A stretch of 64,000 bases of DNA from assembly GCA_948470475.1 (NCBI GenBank), contig OX419343.1, forward strand, positions 27,140,353-27,204,352, in the 5' to 3' direction. The notes under the pieces were generated by a model. The model did no database searches and had not been told where the DNA came from. It worked only from the letters and a program-made list of their open reading frames with translations. Numbering within the stretch: the first letter of the stretch is position 1; the number at the start of each line of letters is the position of its first letter. A program made the position numbers and the translations under genes. Shown here one piece after another: positions 43,529 to 52,990 of this stretch. Origin of the DNA: Galaxea fascicularis. Its lineage: Eukaryota; Cnidaria; Anthozoa; Scleractinia; Euphylliidae.

Positions 43529-46500
43529 GTGTGTGGGTCAAGAGAACTAACGCAGAGAGGGGTCTCCTTTCCAGCAAAGTAGTACATCAGGGGTGAATCC
43601 TATCATTGTTTACAAGCGTAAAGTTTATGACATTAAGTTTCTTTCTACTCTTGGTCACCTTAATCATGGAAAATTATCATTCTTTGTTTTTCTTCTGTGC
43701 TCAAAGGCGCCCATTCCTGGGTTATATCAATTCGAGCAGGTTAAAAATCGCAAGGACGCCTTGAAATCCATCCGCGTGGAGTTCTGGTTTTACTATTAAC
43801 CTATTTTTTAATACCTTATCTTTCTCTGAGATAAGGGCGTTAGATCCTGTGCTATATTCATCAATTTTCAACACTTACCCGTGTTCCGTCAGCGCCCGTT
43901 ACGCCGGGGATACCGGGACTTCCGAATTCTCCCTAAAAAAAGAATGTAGTCGTGAGTAAGACATGACACCATTCAGTACGCATGCGGAGTAGTTACTGCA
44001 AAAGGCAGGTAGTACCCTTGTGAACAGTCTGAGAACAGAGCATTTCTAGAAAACCTTTCCAGCTGACCAAATTTTAAAGTCACGATAAATGAACCAGTAA
44101 GCGCTCTTGTGGCTTCAAAATAACTTTGTACTTAAATTAACAATTGATTTGAATTTAACCTTTATAAGTGACGAATCACTTTCCCTTCCAAGACAGTCTG
44201 TTGCTCGAGAACAAAGATATTTTGAAAGTCATCACCGCAAGGGAAAATACTGATTATTTTTACCAGGGGAAAGGCGAGGAATGAGCACGAGAAAAGATGA
44301 ATAATTACATCAAAACCAATTTCTCCCGCTCGGCCAGGATCACCAGGTTGTCCATCCACACCCTTTAAAATAAATGAAACAATACATTAATTAAAAGGAC
44401 TGTCTACAAATTCGAGCTTAAAGGCTGGTCAGTTTTCACTAGCGACGGAGTCGGAGTCGTAATGGCCCTTATGACCTAGTCAATATCAAAGATCGGAGTC
44501 GTAAGCGGAGTCATGAGCTCGACGGAATCGGAGTCGGAGTCGTAATCAGAGGCGTAAAGCGTTATGATCTAATTAAAATCAAACCGACGGAGTCGGAAGC
44601 GGAAGGCTATTCCGCTTATGACGCCGTCGCTTATGTGATCGGAGAGCGTGAGAACAAGCATTGCGATTGGTTGGTTCTTCCGCTTCTGCTTCCGACTCCG
44701 ACAACATATAGTTTTCACTGGATCATAAGCGACGGAGTCATAAGCGGAGTCGGAAGAAAATGGAAACGTTCTGATTGTTCCGACTCCGATTCCGTCGAGC
44801 TTAGGATTCCGCTTACGACTCCGATCTTTGATTTTCACTAGGTCATAAGGGCCCTAACGACTCCGACTCCGTCGCAAGTGAAAACCAGCCTTAAGAGAGC
44901 AAAGTGGGGCAAAAATAAATAAATAAATAAATAAATAAAATAAATGAAACACGCACCCTTTTACCGGGAAGTCCTGGACGTCCGGGGTCTCCCTTCGCTT
45001 CCTATAAAATAAAAAACACAAATTTAACGTTTTGTCTTCTGGGACGAATGGCTTGCTTTTGTGGGTTTTGTACATTAAATTGGCAGACAAAATAATAATG
45101 ACCATGATGACGATAATTATGACGATGACAAAGATTGTGATGGTGTGGATGACAAAGAACTGTGATTCCTACCTTTCTTTCTAAATGCCCCGCTGTCAGA
45201 ATAATAGGACGAACCACAGGCCCCTTGTATCCCGGTCCACTCTCCCCTTCTACCGTCTCATACTAAAAAAGAAAACTATCTATGAGAAAATCATCGCACT
45301 TGATCTAAAACGTCTATAAAGAGGAAAATATCAGATCAGAGAATGATATATATCAAACTGTTACTATGTCGTAATATTTTAAAAAATTCACTCGAACCTG
45401 ACTAGCAACCGCTTTTTAGTTGTTACGTTTATTTAATTACCACAGTTCTGCCGGGAGGTCCTGGGTAGCCAGGGGGACCGGAAGGTCCTTGAATTCCTTG
45501 TCGACCCCTGCTGCCTGGCGGACCCTAGCGAGAGTAAGGAAAAAGAACTTGCTGTGAATAAGGAGAACCACAGCTTTGAAAAAACTTAAAACTCCCTCCA
45601 TCAAAGAAGGAAGCAGATATTGAAGAAGAAAACAAAAGGCATCCGACCTTTAAATTGCAGGCCACTCTCTGAACACTTTCCAGAGTTCCGTACCTTCGTC
45701 TCAGAACTTTGAATTTCCCAAAACAAAAAGCTTACTTCTTGCTCCTTATTGGCTATAACTGATTCCCGCATCGGAATGTTGGCATGGAAAAAGCTGAGAA
45801 ATAAATATTAACTCACAACCTCACGGAAACAAACCGGAGCTATCCAGTTTGTTACCGGCATCAGTATACCATAAACCTGAACACTTGCTAATTCTCAAGT
45901 ATGAGGAGCAGGTTGTATTGGCAAATGAATAATATAAATATCTTTAAATCCGATCATTTCTAATTCGACAGTACAACCGATCTGAGTAAAAATTGCTTTT
46001 TTATACTGACGTCAATCTTTGATTGACGCGTTAACTTTAGCACTCAAATAACATCGAACTAAAAAGCAAAGAACAGGAGCTAATCCGTTACTCACCCGAA
46101 ATCCTTTTGGGCCGGTGGTCCCTGCGTTGCCAGGATACCCTGGATCACCAGTTTGACCTTTGGGACCAGCCTCTCCCGGTACTCCGAAAACAGTGGCCGC
46201 GATCTGATTCATACAAAATTGTTTTACATGTTATTAACGGGATTAACAAGGAGGGATAAATGTTATACTTTGTTAAAAGGTCATGATATACCACTCAAAA
46301 ACGGAATCATAAGTGCTTCAAATTTACGTTAGCTCTCAAGAGAGTGACACAAATGTGGTCGGCCTATCCACAGGTGCTCACTATTCTGATATTGTAAATA
46401 GTAATTTATTCGTGGTTATAAATTTCGGCTCTATTCTTTGGGTCAATGCTAAGAAAAAATTTTGAAAACGATGTACAGCCGGAAACGCAAGAATCTGTGA

Positions 46501-48052
46501 AATTGGATACGGACTGGGGTCACGTACAACAGAAGAAAGTTTGCTGGTGGCGACTAAAGAAACTTCGAAAATGGCCGAAACGACAATGGGCAGAACCTTG
46601 CAAATTTTCGTAATACTGAAGTTTAAATCCCATATTCAATTTCTTGTGCATCTCAATTAAGAAGAATCTAATAGTCAATTAAGAGGAATCTCAGTAACAG
46701 AGAACCTCTCAGAGATCAGATTTTATTTGATGTCTCACTTTATATATTCCGGTTCATTTTTCAGTTGATTAGATCTCTTATAGTACCGCTGGCGTTCCTT
46801 TACTTATTAATTTTACTTTCACTTTTACTGACCGTAGATCTTTACAGATCTAATATGCTGTGTCTTCTTTCAGTAGGTTTTGCCCTTACTTTTAATTAAA
46901 AAATCAGATGATCTCGGCCATCTACATTTATTAATTATTTGCTAGACACCATCGTGACACTTTAGGCCCCTTGTTCTCCAAGACACGCGATGTGCGTTCG
47001 GAGGGCAAGAGGGTCAAAGGCTTGATATGGTGAACGGGTCATTATGAAATTTTTAATTTGTTATACTGTGTTATTTACACTATGCTGATGAGTGCCGATT
47101 AAACTGCTGTCCACGGTTGCAACCCTACTTTATCGGTTTATGTCGTGTCGGTGTCTCGCAAAGTATTCCTATATAATGTAACTTTAGTGGTAAGGATAAG
47201 ACTTACTATTTGCCCGTCCGTAACATCTGGTCCCTGCCGCTTTACTCTTCGCAACAGTTGATCTTTGGCGGAATTCTCCATCATATCTAAAACAAAAGAA
47301 GACAGAAAAATCCTAGTGACTGTAATTTCTTCTCAGGTACATTCAACAAGCAATCTCTATTATTAAGAGGGAAATTTTATCTCCTCGGTTTCGGCGCAAA
47401 AAGTAACGTGGCGTTTTTCCGCGCGCGTAGAGGGAAAAGCACGAGTTTCGTCGCAAGAATTATTTGCAGTCACGCATCCACGGTTTTACACAAGAAACCA
47501 ACCAGCACTACCTATATAGATATTTCCGGAGCTGACGTTGGTGATTTTTTGAGGTCTTGAGGACTCTTCACAACATGGCGCATTCAAGGATGTCGGGTTT
47601 TGGTGGCCATATGTTGAGAGTATCCATCTTCATCTTCGGAGCGTTACAGGTCTTACTCATGTCCAATCCTTCCCAGAAGCAATTAGTTCATAAGAAGAAC
47701 AATCAGGGTCAACTGATTTCTCGCCGTCCTCTCATACAACAAATTCAAGGCTCCTTGTCTTTGATGCTAAACTACATTGTGCATATTACTATTAACGTGA
47801 AAGGAAACTGATAGATGGTAAATCTTGCTCAAGCGCGCGAGGAACTCTTCAAGAAGTGACCATTTCTCCTTTCGGGATCTTCGAGACCTTTGCCTTGAAA
47901 TATTAAATCCTCCTTTCTATTATTAGACGAAAATCTCACAAGGGATGTAGAAACAGCACAAGTTAAAGGTTCTTACTTTGCTTGAAACTTGCAGTTGCTC
48001 TCCACATAAAACCGGTGAACCACAACAGCACGCAGATTTCTCGAGATACCAT
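23759..48052 (-). CDS. Fibrillar procollagen alpha chain, complete, 67 coding exons
   Basis: Complete gene from ATG (48050-48052) to TAA (23759-23761). 67 coding exons total 4329 nt: 1442 aa plus stop. Order: signal peptide, short N-propeptide with an RVKR site, short minor helix, non-collagenous linker, main helix of 338 triplets (first triplet is E-A-K), C-telopeptide, and a COLFI C-propeptide ending GPVCFF. Length and plan match animal fibrillar chains (about 1450-1490 aa in vertebrates). The protein trimerises through COLFI in the ER, is secreted, trimmed, and forms fibrils, here presumably in the mesoglea. Nearly all helix exons are 54 or 45 nt and begin with a whole Gly codon, the ancestral fibrillar pattern, so exon skipping keeps the frame. 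Introns contain a SINE, two LINE ends and two MITEs. No VWC, TSPN or WAP module is encoded. Exon coordinates are in the block entries below. I cannot assign a vertebrate type (I, II, V). Confidence 0.97.
24795..25075 (+). mobile_element. tRNA-derived SINE inside a collagen intron
   Basis: The head reads GGGTTGGCGCAGTGGTGAGA with a Pol III A-box at 24799-24809. The B-box is GGGTTCTATTCCC (24841-24853). The body ends CTCCCCAATTAGTAG then ACTTAAATAAAG and a TTGTTATTA tail to about 25075. It is antisense to the host gene. The 3' portion resembles the 3' end of the LINE at 33268-33644 (minus strand), the usual sign of SINE-LINE partnership. Confidence 0.85.
26119..26948 (-). other. Collagen C-telopeptide exons
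   Basis: Exons in protein order: 26931-26948 (VDLAGL), 26266-26367 (ISRQVYGYRDSPQFDPPARP and 14 more residues) and 26119-26163 (TRSKDNSHSSNTPVT). They join the helix end (GLPGPPGPP) to COLFI. YGYR-DS is a plausible tolloid/BMP1-type site because cleavage is usually just before Asp; that is inference. The lysines could serve cross-linking. Confidence 0.85.
29101..29328. repeat. Two tandem copies of a 114-bp unit in a collagen intron
   Basis: The unit starting TCCCTGGTGATCATTTCGTA occurs at 29101 and again at 29215, with a partial third start at 29329. The two copies differ at only a handful of bases, so the duplication is recent. It lies in the intron between the exons at 28731-28784 and 29427-29480. 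Confidence 0.9.
33268..33644 (-). mobile_element. LINE 3' end in a collagen intron (minus strand)
   Basis: Minus-strand frame from 33644: RYGKHSVRYLGPFLWSKLNE, then NQRDSPSLRIFINEIRKLNL, D and TAG (33513-33515). This is the C-terminal signature of CR1/L2/Jockey-type reverse transcriptases (YG..S.RY.GP.LW...). The 3' UTR runs to about 33268, with GTGTCCCCAATTAGTCTC, an AATAAA and a TTTAC-rich tail. Strongly 5'-truncated, in the same orientation as the host gene. Confidence 0.8.
36271..37643 (-). other. Long collagen intron without a recognisable gene
   Basis: AT-rich DNA with a pyrimidine-rich part at 36600-36960 in which CAGTTTCTTTCT and CCAACGTGCTC phrases recur. The change of composition relative to neighbouring introns (100-700 bp) suggests an inserted repeat, roughly 36400-37290, but I found no terminal repeats or coding frame. 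Confidence 0.4.
39024..39187 (+). other. Antisense secreted-peptide-like ORF in a collagen intron
   Basis: From ATG 39024 the plus strand reads MKVTRRLCLVVFYLTQMLGA, then SSINCKGGYCEWAQCDSKEE. A basic start, a hydrophobic core and a small-residue cleavage area (GASS) look like a signal peptide, followed by three closely spaced cysteines. A consensus donor (GTGAGT) lies within the GGATACTGTGAGTGG stretch near 39109-39114, so it could be a first coding exon. I do not recognise the family, see no second exon, and the frame may be chance. Confidence 0.25.
41132..41296. mobile_element. Palindromic element with ATTAACCAAGC arms
   Basis: AATAAATATATCTTATTAAC at the left is answered by GTTAATAAGAGATTTATT at the right; inner arms carry GGGGCCGTACTGGGAGAATA and its near-complement, and the centre is GACCGAGCGCTGCGAGGTC. 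The same centre (GACCGAGCGATAGCGAGGTC) occurs in the element at 51071-51220. Confidence 0.75.
42884..43240 (+). mobile_element. LINE 3' end with one frameshift, antisense in a collagen intron
   Basis: One frame reads CYGHRYFSFAAP, then the neighbouring frame continues TQLWNCLPDIIRQSSSLPNF and KTHTKTYLFNKCYNLD with TAG at 43039-43041. Together they are the C-terminal end of a CR1/L2/Jockey-type reverse transcriptase, broken by a one-step frameshift at about 42930. The 3' UTR ends in AATAAA and an ATT microsatellite tail to about 43240. Confidence 0.75.
43478..43527. repeat. ATT microsatellite
   Basis: About 16 perfect ATT units. Similar ATT/TTA tracts occur at 43200-43240, 50862-50893, 52040-52062, 55107-55146, 58115-58142, 58247-58270 and 58458-58486, often at the 3' ends of retroelement-like sequences. 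Confidence 0.95.
44422..44891. mobile_element. Long-armed MITE with TAA target duplication (Harbinger-like)
   Basis: Ends are AGGCTGGTCAGTTTTCACT at the left and AGTGAAAACCAGCCT at the right. The arms continue for more than 90 bp with interruptions (CGACGGAGTCGGAGTCGTAA against ACGACTCCGACTCCGTCG, GGTCATAAGGGCC, and others). The flanking trinucleotides are TAA at 44419-44421 and TAA at 44892-44894, the 3-bp target typical of PIF/Harbinger. 470 bp, no coding capacity, in the collagen intron between exons 44957-45001 and 44309-44362. Confidence 0.8.
45173..46203 (-). other. Collagen minor helix and N-terminal linker exons
   Basis: Exons in protein order: 46096-46203 (IAATVF then ten Gly-X-Y triplets from GVPGEA to GFR), 45441-45524 (nine triplets from GPPGSR to GRT, then V) and 45173-45262 (YETVEGESGPGYKGPVVRPI, then ILTAGHLERK). 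The last is non-collagenous and, with EAK at the next exon's start, separates the minor from the main helix. It corresponds to the N-telopeptide of vertebrate chains; its lysines could be cross-link sites (inference). Confidence 0.9.
46204..47206 (-). other. Collagen intron between N-propeptide and minor helix
   Basis: About 1 kb with no coding frame that continues the collagen and no repeat that I recognise. Confidence 0.6.
47207..48052 (-). other. Collagen signal peptide and N-propeptide exons
   Basis: Exon 47977-48052 encodes MVSREICVLLWFTGFMWRAT and ASFKQ, a clear signal peptide; exon 47207-47286 encodes NMMENSAKDQLLRRVKRQGP and DVTDGQI. RVKR fits a furin-type proprotein site. The region between signal peptide and minor helix is only about 30 residues, and no folded module (VWC, TSPN, WAP) is encoded. 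The 690-bp intron between them holds a signal-like plus-strand frame at 47574 that I did not accept. Confidence 0.88.
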
Positions 48053-49879
48053 GGCCTCGTGTTCCCTTGATTTTACAAAGACAGACTTTAGAACTATCTG
48101 TCCTGTTTGACGAGAGCAAGGGGAGACGAACAAGCGACCTTGAACAGCCAATGCTTACCAGACGAAAACCAATCCAAACAGGCCAGATTTGTCACATATT
48201 TAAAATGTACAATATGCAAGCAACAAAGACACAAGTGTTTGAGTTATCAGTAGCGCGTGTAATATGAGTTCTGGTAAATGTCCTTATAAGTGAGGTCAAA
48301 CCATACAAAAGGTATTTAGAAACACTGAAACCATTCATGGATAAAAACGTCATTGTGATGTCCACATAACTGCACCAGTCTTGACTAGTTTTCCAAATGT
48401 CTCAAATAGACAGACTGCACTTTTTTGATTTGGGGTTTGGGGTAAGGCACTATTATCCCTATTGAATGTTTTTTGCTTCAAGTAGAAAACAGTTATTTCC
48501 CGTTTTCATTTTCAACAAGTATACCACATGTTTTCTCGGCAGGGCTTCCCAATGGGGGTGACAAATGGCCTGATGAAATTTTTTTTTTAATTTTACAAAC
48601 AAGACTATTAAATTCGTGCTGTCCGAATCTTTCAGACGTATACTGGAAAAATGAAAGATTGTGCGTCGTTTTCGTCGACTGAAACACGATAAAGACCTAA
48701 GTCACTATTTTATACAATCACAGCACTGCTTTCGGGAAATACAGCAATAAAAAAAACTGAAAGACCATTGATCAAATTTTGGTCAGACACAGGTCAGTTT
48801 ATTCCATTAGGGGTGTAAGGGTGCACCAAGAAGAAAAAGTAAAACGAAGTTTCTTCTTTTTAACCAACAAGTCAGTTTCACCTGTCTCTGAATACCAATC
48901 AAACAGAGGCCGGCTACTGTGTAAGGTTAGTTTTCACTCACATTAATTTGTTATCCCGCGAACAGGCATCCACTTGAGAGGCTCTTCACAGGCTTCTTGT
49001 TACATGTGTCCGATGCGAGTTGAGTGTTCCATCCTCGAGTGTTGTCAAGATGAATACACTGATTACTTGAAAACACGCGTGAAAATGGCCGGCATGTGCT
49101 GATAACAGGCCCATTGCTTCGCAAAATTAAACTGATCAAAATGTGTTTTTGGACGCTTCATTCAAAATTGTGAAGGGCTCGCGTAGCAAGGAATCCGTCG
49201 TCCGTCGTGGCCCTCCTATTCTACACGCGCGCGTCCCACTTGCTTCTCCATACTGCGCACTGGTACAATAAAATCATGTAACAGATAATGCAACCTTTAT
49301 AAAGGAGACGTGGAGAGATGATCTCGCAACCTTAAATTAGCTCTCTGCTTATGTCTCCGCCATTTTTCAAAGCTAAAAAAGCGTTCTTTGGTCCGAGTGA
49401 AAATTCATCTCTAATTTCGGGGAGGGTACGTCTGATTTGTCTTTTTATTTCGCCTGGGATTGGTACTTGTTCATGAGAGCAGATGTTTGTTATTGACTGG
49501 CAGGTGTTGTTACAACGTGCTTATGTCAGTGAAGCATTCAGACCGTGATGTCTTTGTAAAACGTGATGTGGAACTTAAGCTTGACTATGAAAAAAACAGA
49601 GAGGTCAATATCTCTGAGAAGATTAGTTACCTACCTACTCATTCCCTGTATAATTTGTTGCCCAGAGTTAAAGAATCGTCAAAACGTCTGAGAACCCAAA
49701 CAAGCCTTCTACCCTGCGTTAATACGTTTTAAAGCTAGTTTTATAATAGACTCTATTTTAAATATGCTCTCACTTTTAACTAATAATATTAAACATGTAA
49801 TTATAGGTATGTATTTATACTTGAATCTTCATTACAAATTTTTTTTATGAATTATTATAGGCAAGATTTCAAGTGGGGA

Positions 49880-50112
49880 TTATTTGTCTAAAGGTTTTCT
49901 CAGTGACCAGCGAGGTATTTAATTGCCAGACACACCTTATGAAATGAATCAGAAAAGACTAAAGAAAGAAAGTCTAACCATTTGCAGATGTTATTGCAAA
50001 GGAAGCACTTTTTCGTCAGTTGTTTTAAGACCCTGGGTGTTGGTTCGGACGGCACTTTGAACCCACCGACCTACCGCACGGTAGTACAGCTCTCATCCAA
50101 CTGAGCCAACCG
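49880..50112 (-). mobile_element. tRNA-derived SINE (minus strand)
   Basis: On the minus strand the head reads GGTTGGCTCAGTTGGATGAG (A-box at plus 50098-50109), with a B-box-like GGTGGGTTCAAAGTGCC (plus 50051-50067). The body contains TCTGCAAATGGTTAGACTTT. The head differs from the SINE at 24795, so two SINE families are present. The 3' limit is approximate. Confidence 0.7.
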
Positions 50113-50529
50113 TTCGGAGGTCAGTAGAATAGAATTCTGAATAGGCTCAGTGCAATAGACGTTTAAAACCACAGTGAGCAAATACGTGATATTGCTGATC
50201 ACTGCATGATATGAGTACATAAGTTAACCCTCATCAAGAGGAAACGACATAAGTCCTCGCGAAAGTGTTGCGTAATCTTTTTGTGCTTTATTAAAGTATA
50301 TGGTGGTGGACAGGGATTTCACACTGACATTGCTATGGTTTATTGAAGCTGATGCTTTTGCCTTGGTAGGTTCTGAAAACCAGTCAGTTAATACCGGCCG
50401 GCAATGCTTCTTTCTATTAAAAGTATGGGTCATGTTATACAGGATACAGGCCCGTAGGGAGGGGGGGTGCGATGGGTGCGCCCGAGCCTGCATCCCCCCC
50501 CCATCCTCCCACAGGTGCGGAGGTCCACT

Positions 50530-50712
50530 TTCTATTTGACCAACAGAGCCAGCATGACACAAAAGAGGTTCTCCTCACTGGCTCTTACGCACATCAACTA
50601 TCTAACAGACATTGATCCGGAAGAAGTAGTGAATGTGTTTGCTAAGAAGCACCCAAGGAGGCTTGAGCTTGGGACACTCCTAAAAGATCGTGATGATCAA
50701 CAGGAAACCTAG
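50530..50712 (+). mobile_element. hAT transposase C-terminal fragment
   Basis: The frame reads MTQKRFSSLALTHINYLTDI, then DPEEVVNVFAKKHPRRLELG, ending at TAG 50710-50712. The pattern (M.Q.R.SSLAL..I......DPEEVV..FA.K.PRRL.L) is the dimerisation end of ZMYM1/THAP12-like hAT transposases. It is preceded by a possible acceptor (cag at about 50512). The rest of the transposase is missing. Confidence 0.7.
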
Positions 50713-50859
50713 TGCCATTCGGTTTGCTGTTGATCGCGATCTACATTAGGGAATAATGTCACAGAAGAGAATCTGTCACAATTAATTCGGAAAACTGTAA
50801 TGGGAACTTGCAACTTTGTTTCTATTTTTTCCCTTTAATTTGTGACATTATTCCCAACA

Positions 50860-50892
<33 letters not shown>

Positions 50893-50906
50893 GTATAGGT
50901 AATCAC

Positions 50907-50954
<48 letters not shown>

Positions 50955-51025
50955 TCAAAGACCGCCAACAAAATTGCACGAGCCCGTAGGGCGAGTGCAA
51001 TTTGTGGTCTTTGAAAAATTTACGA

Positions 51026-51061
<36 letters not shown>

Positions 51062-51070
51062 GTAATTACT
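50893..51070. mobile_element. Palindromic MITE, full copy (element A)
   Basis: GTATAGGTAATCACATGATT, TCGTGCAATTTGGAATAAAT and AGCACGAGTAAATTTTTTCA on the left are mirrored on the right (GTAAATTTTTCA-type, ATTTATTCCAAATTGCACGA, AATCATGTAATTAC). Arms are about 70 bp. The centre is TTGCACGAGCCCGTAGGGCG. The copy at 17596-17716 is a shortened relative. Confidence 0.85.
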
Positions 51071-51220
51071 AACTACTTAATAACCGAGAGTGAGGTCGTT
51101 ACGGGAAAATCTCAAACTGAGGACTTGCCGTATTGACCGAGCGATAGCGAGGTCAATACAGCTAGGCCGAGGTTTGAGATTTTCCCGTAACGACCGAACC
51201 GTCGAGGTTATTAAGTTGTT
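51071..51220. mobile_element. Palindromic element with ACTTAATAACC arms
   Basis: AACTACTTAATAACCGAGAG against GAGGTTATTAAGTT, then GTCGTTACGGGAAAATCTCA against TGAGATTTTCCCGTAACGAC. The centre is GACCGAGCGATAGCGAGGTC. Adjacent to element A with no spacer. Confidence 0.8.
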
Positions 51221-51567
51221 TATTATATGGCTAACATAACGGTTCTAAGGGAAAAAAAAATAAGTTCAAGCACAAGTCGTCGCTTCACGGTAATCTATTC
51301 ATTAATTTTTTCCAAACTCAGGCCAAACGTTTCACTAACAGTTTTCCTGGTCGTTTTTTCAGTTTTTTGCCTCTAGAGGCACCAATTTTCAATGTAAATA
51401 AAACAAATGTGGCCTTTGGAAGACTTTTTGTTGTTTTTGTTCCTAATTTGCATCATCCGTAATCGGCCCGTGGGCATTACGGGAGAATAATGCCCTAGCG
51501 CTTTGCTTCGCTTAGCCAATCAGAGCGCGCGTTATATCGTGTACAAACACTAGCCATATAATAATTA

Positions 51568-52043
51568 TTAATAATACACTTGAAAAAATAGACTACTTAT
51601 AAAGCTTCAAGCCCATACATTGACTACTGAGGTACGCAGAAGGCATTGCCCTCGATCTTCCGAAACTTGGAGAAGCTTCGAAAATTTCCGGAGATCACCG
51701 GAAGTGTTCGGTAATCTTCGGAAATCTTTGGTGACGTTCGGGTAATCTTCGGTAATCTTCGGAAGTGTTCGGGTGATCGTCGGAAGTATTCGGGTGGTCT
51801 TCGGAAATCTTCGGAAGGTTTCACACGATATTCGGCGGTCTTCGAAATACATCGGTTGGTCTTCGGAAGTCTTCGAATCTTCGTTTTAACTTCGGAAATC
51901 TTCGTTGTAATTTGCACTCGTGTTACACTTTTGCACTGGTGTTACACTTTTTTGCACTGGTGTTACACTTTCTGCACTTTGTTACACTTGAACTGCACTG
52001 CTCTCAGCCAATCACAATCGAGTAATTTTTTCAAGTGTATTAT
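51568..52043. mobile_element. TTCGGAAATC-type MITE (element B), copy 2
   Basis: Same ends and interior as 17719-18192, including GGTACGCAGAAGGCATTGCC and the ATTTTTTCAAGTGTATTA right end. The tandem array inside differs in unit number, as expected for a minisatellite-bearing MITE. Confidence 0.88.
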
Positions 52044-52495
52044 TATTATTATTATTATTATTGAAAAACATTTTGAAGTTGAAAAATTTGAGTGATATTC
52101 TCGTTTTTAGGTTTGCTTTCAGCTGCCTGTTTCCATATCATACTGCACTGCTCTCAAAACGCACGAAATGCAGTTTCATACAACATAATTTTTCAAAATT
52201 TGCCGGCCGGGGGAGCATGCCTGCGGACCCCCCTAGAGGCTCGCGCCTACGGTGTTCTGCTTGTCCGTTTCCACTGACAAATCGCACCCTCCCACGAAAA
52301 AAAATGTCCACGGGCCTGTCTTTAGCTATCTGTTTCAAAATTAAAAATGAATAGGTCATTTGCAAGATTTTACATCATGATTAAACGCAAATCAGTTCGT
52401 CATGATTAATTTAACGAACTGCCCAGAACTGCCCTTTCATCAGTGTTGCTATTAGCAAGTGATGCAGGGGTATTGAATGGTCCCTTAAAATTTTC

Positions 52496-52990
52496 AAATG
52501 CTCGCAAAATTTAGACGAGTGCTCGCATGCTCTTGCTCGCAAATGTTTTGCAGTTGCTCACATGCTCGGATTCTCGTTGAAGGTTGCTCGATTGCTCGTA
52601 GTTTTTTTTTTTTTGGTACAGAAATAAACGCTTTTCTACGTGGTACTGAAACTCCTTTCAATATGGCAATCAAGTTCAGTTGAAAGCAAGCGACACTAAC
52701 ATGAACTGTAATTAAAGTTAACACATGTGTTGTTCTCAAGACAATACATCCTGTATGAAGATTGAAACCATAAATGCACCTGAAAGACATTGCCGGGAAA
52801 AGGAAAAATATTGAATATTGAACCAAAAATTAGAAAAAGAGGAGTTGCTGCCAGCGAAACCTAGCGGAAAATTTACCAAGTGCTCGCCGCTCGCCTGTTG
52901 CATTTTTCTAAAGTGCTCGCTGCTTTGGTCACTGCTCGAGCTCGCAAAATAAAACGTAGTACTCGCATGCTCGTAAATGCTCGCAGAGAC
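52496..52990. repeat. TGCTCGCA-rich interspersed repeat
   Basis: Two clusters (52496-52600 and 52880-52990) of TGCTCGCA, TGCTCGNATGCTCG and related octamers flank AT-rich DNA. Apparent peptides from them (CEHAST types) are repeat artefacts. Confidence 0.65.

Larger units (their letters stand above)
27420..45001 (-). other. Collagen main triple helix, 54 exons
   Basis: Exons in protein order: 44957-45001, 44309-44362, 43879-43932, 42754-42807, 42247-42354, 41785-41829, 41567-41620, 40736-40780, 40327-40524, 40033-40086, 39778-39822, 39630-39683, 39387-39440, 39189-39242, 38626-38679, 38481-38534, 38271-38315, 38128-38181, 37818-37862, 37644-37697, 36217-36270, 36053-36106, 35910-35963, 35764-35817, 35383-35427, 35203-35247, 35054-35107, 34647-34700, 34357-34410, 34162-34215, 33845-33898, 32766-32819, 32624-32677, 32383-32436, 32217-32270, 31962-32015, 31825-31878, 31661-31714, 31434-31487, 31266-31319, 31092-31145, 30940-30993, 30800-30853, 30666-30719, 30421-30474, 29984-30091, 29850-29903, 29723-29776, 29427-29480, 28731-28784, 28579-28632, 28327-28362, 27867-27902 and 27420-27455. 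Sizes are 54, 45, 108, 36 and one 198. Sum 3042 nt, 1014 residues. Non-Gly at Gly positions: E at the very start (EAK), A opening 37818-37862 (ADR), A in 30666-30719 (ADF). Confidence 0.95.

Noticed and set aside
47574..47811. Plus-strand frame with a signal-like start (MLRVSIFIFGALQVLL) in collagen intron 1
   Set aside because: No cysteine pattern, no continuation, no family; one such frame is expected by chance in this much DNA.
49460..49732. 90-codon frame with a charged middle part
   Set aside because: No recognisable domain, no clear splice partners; kept only as a mention in the region entry.
50037..50112. Possible tRNA gene (A- and B-box-like text)
   Set aside because: The boxes belong to a SINE head; no cloverleaf with a proper anticodon arm can be drawn.
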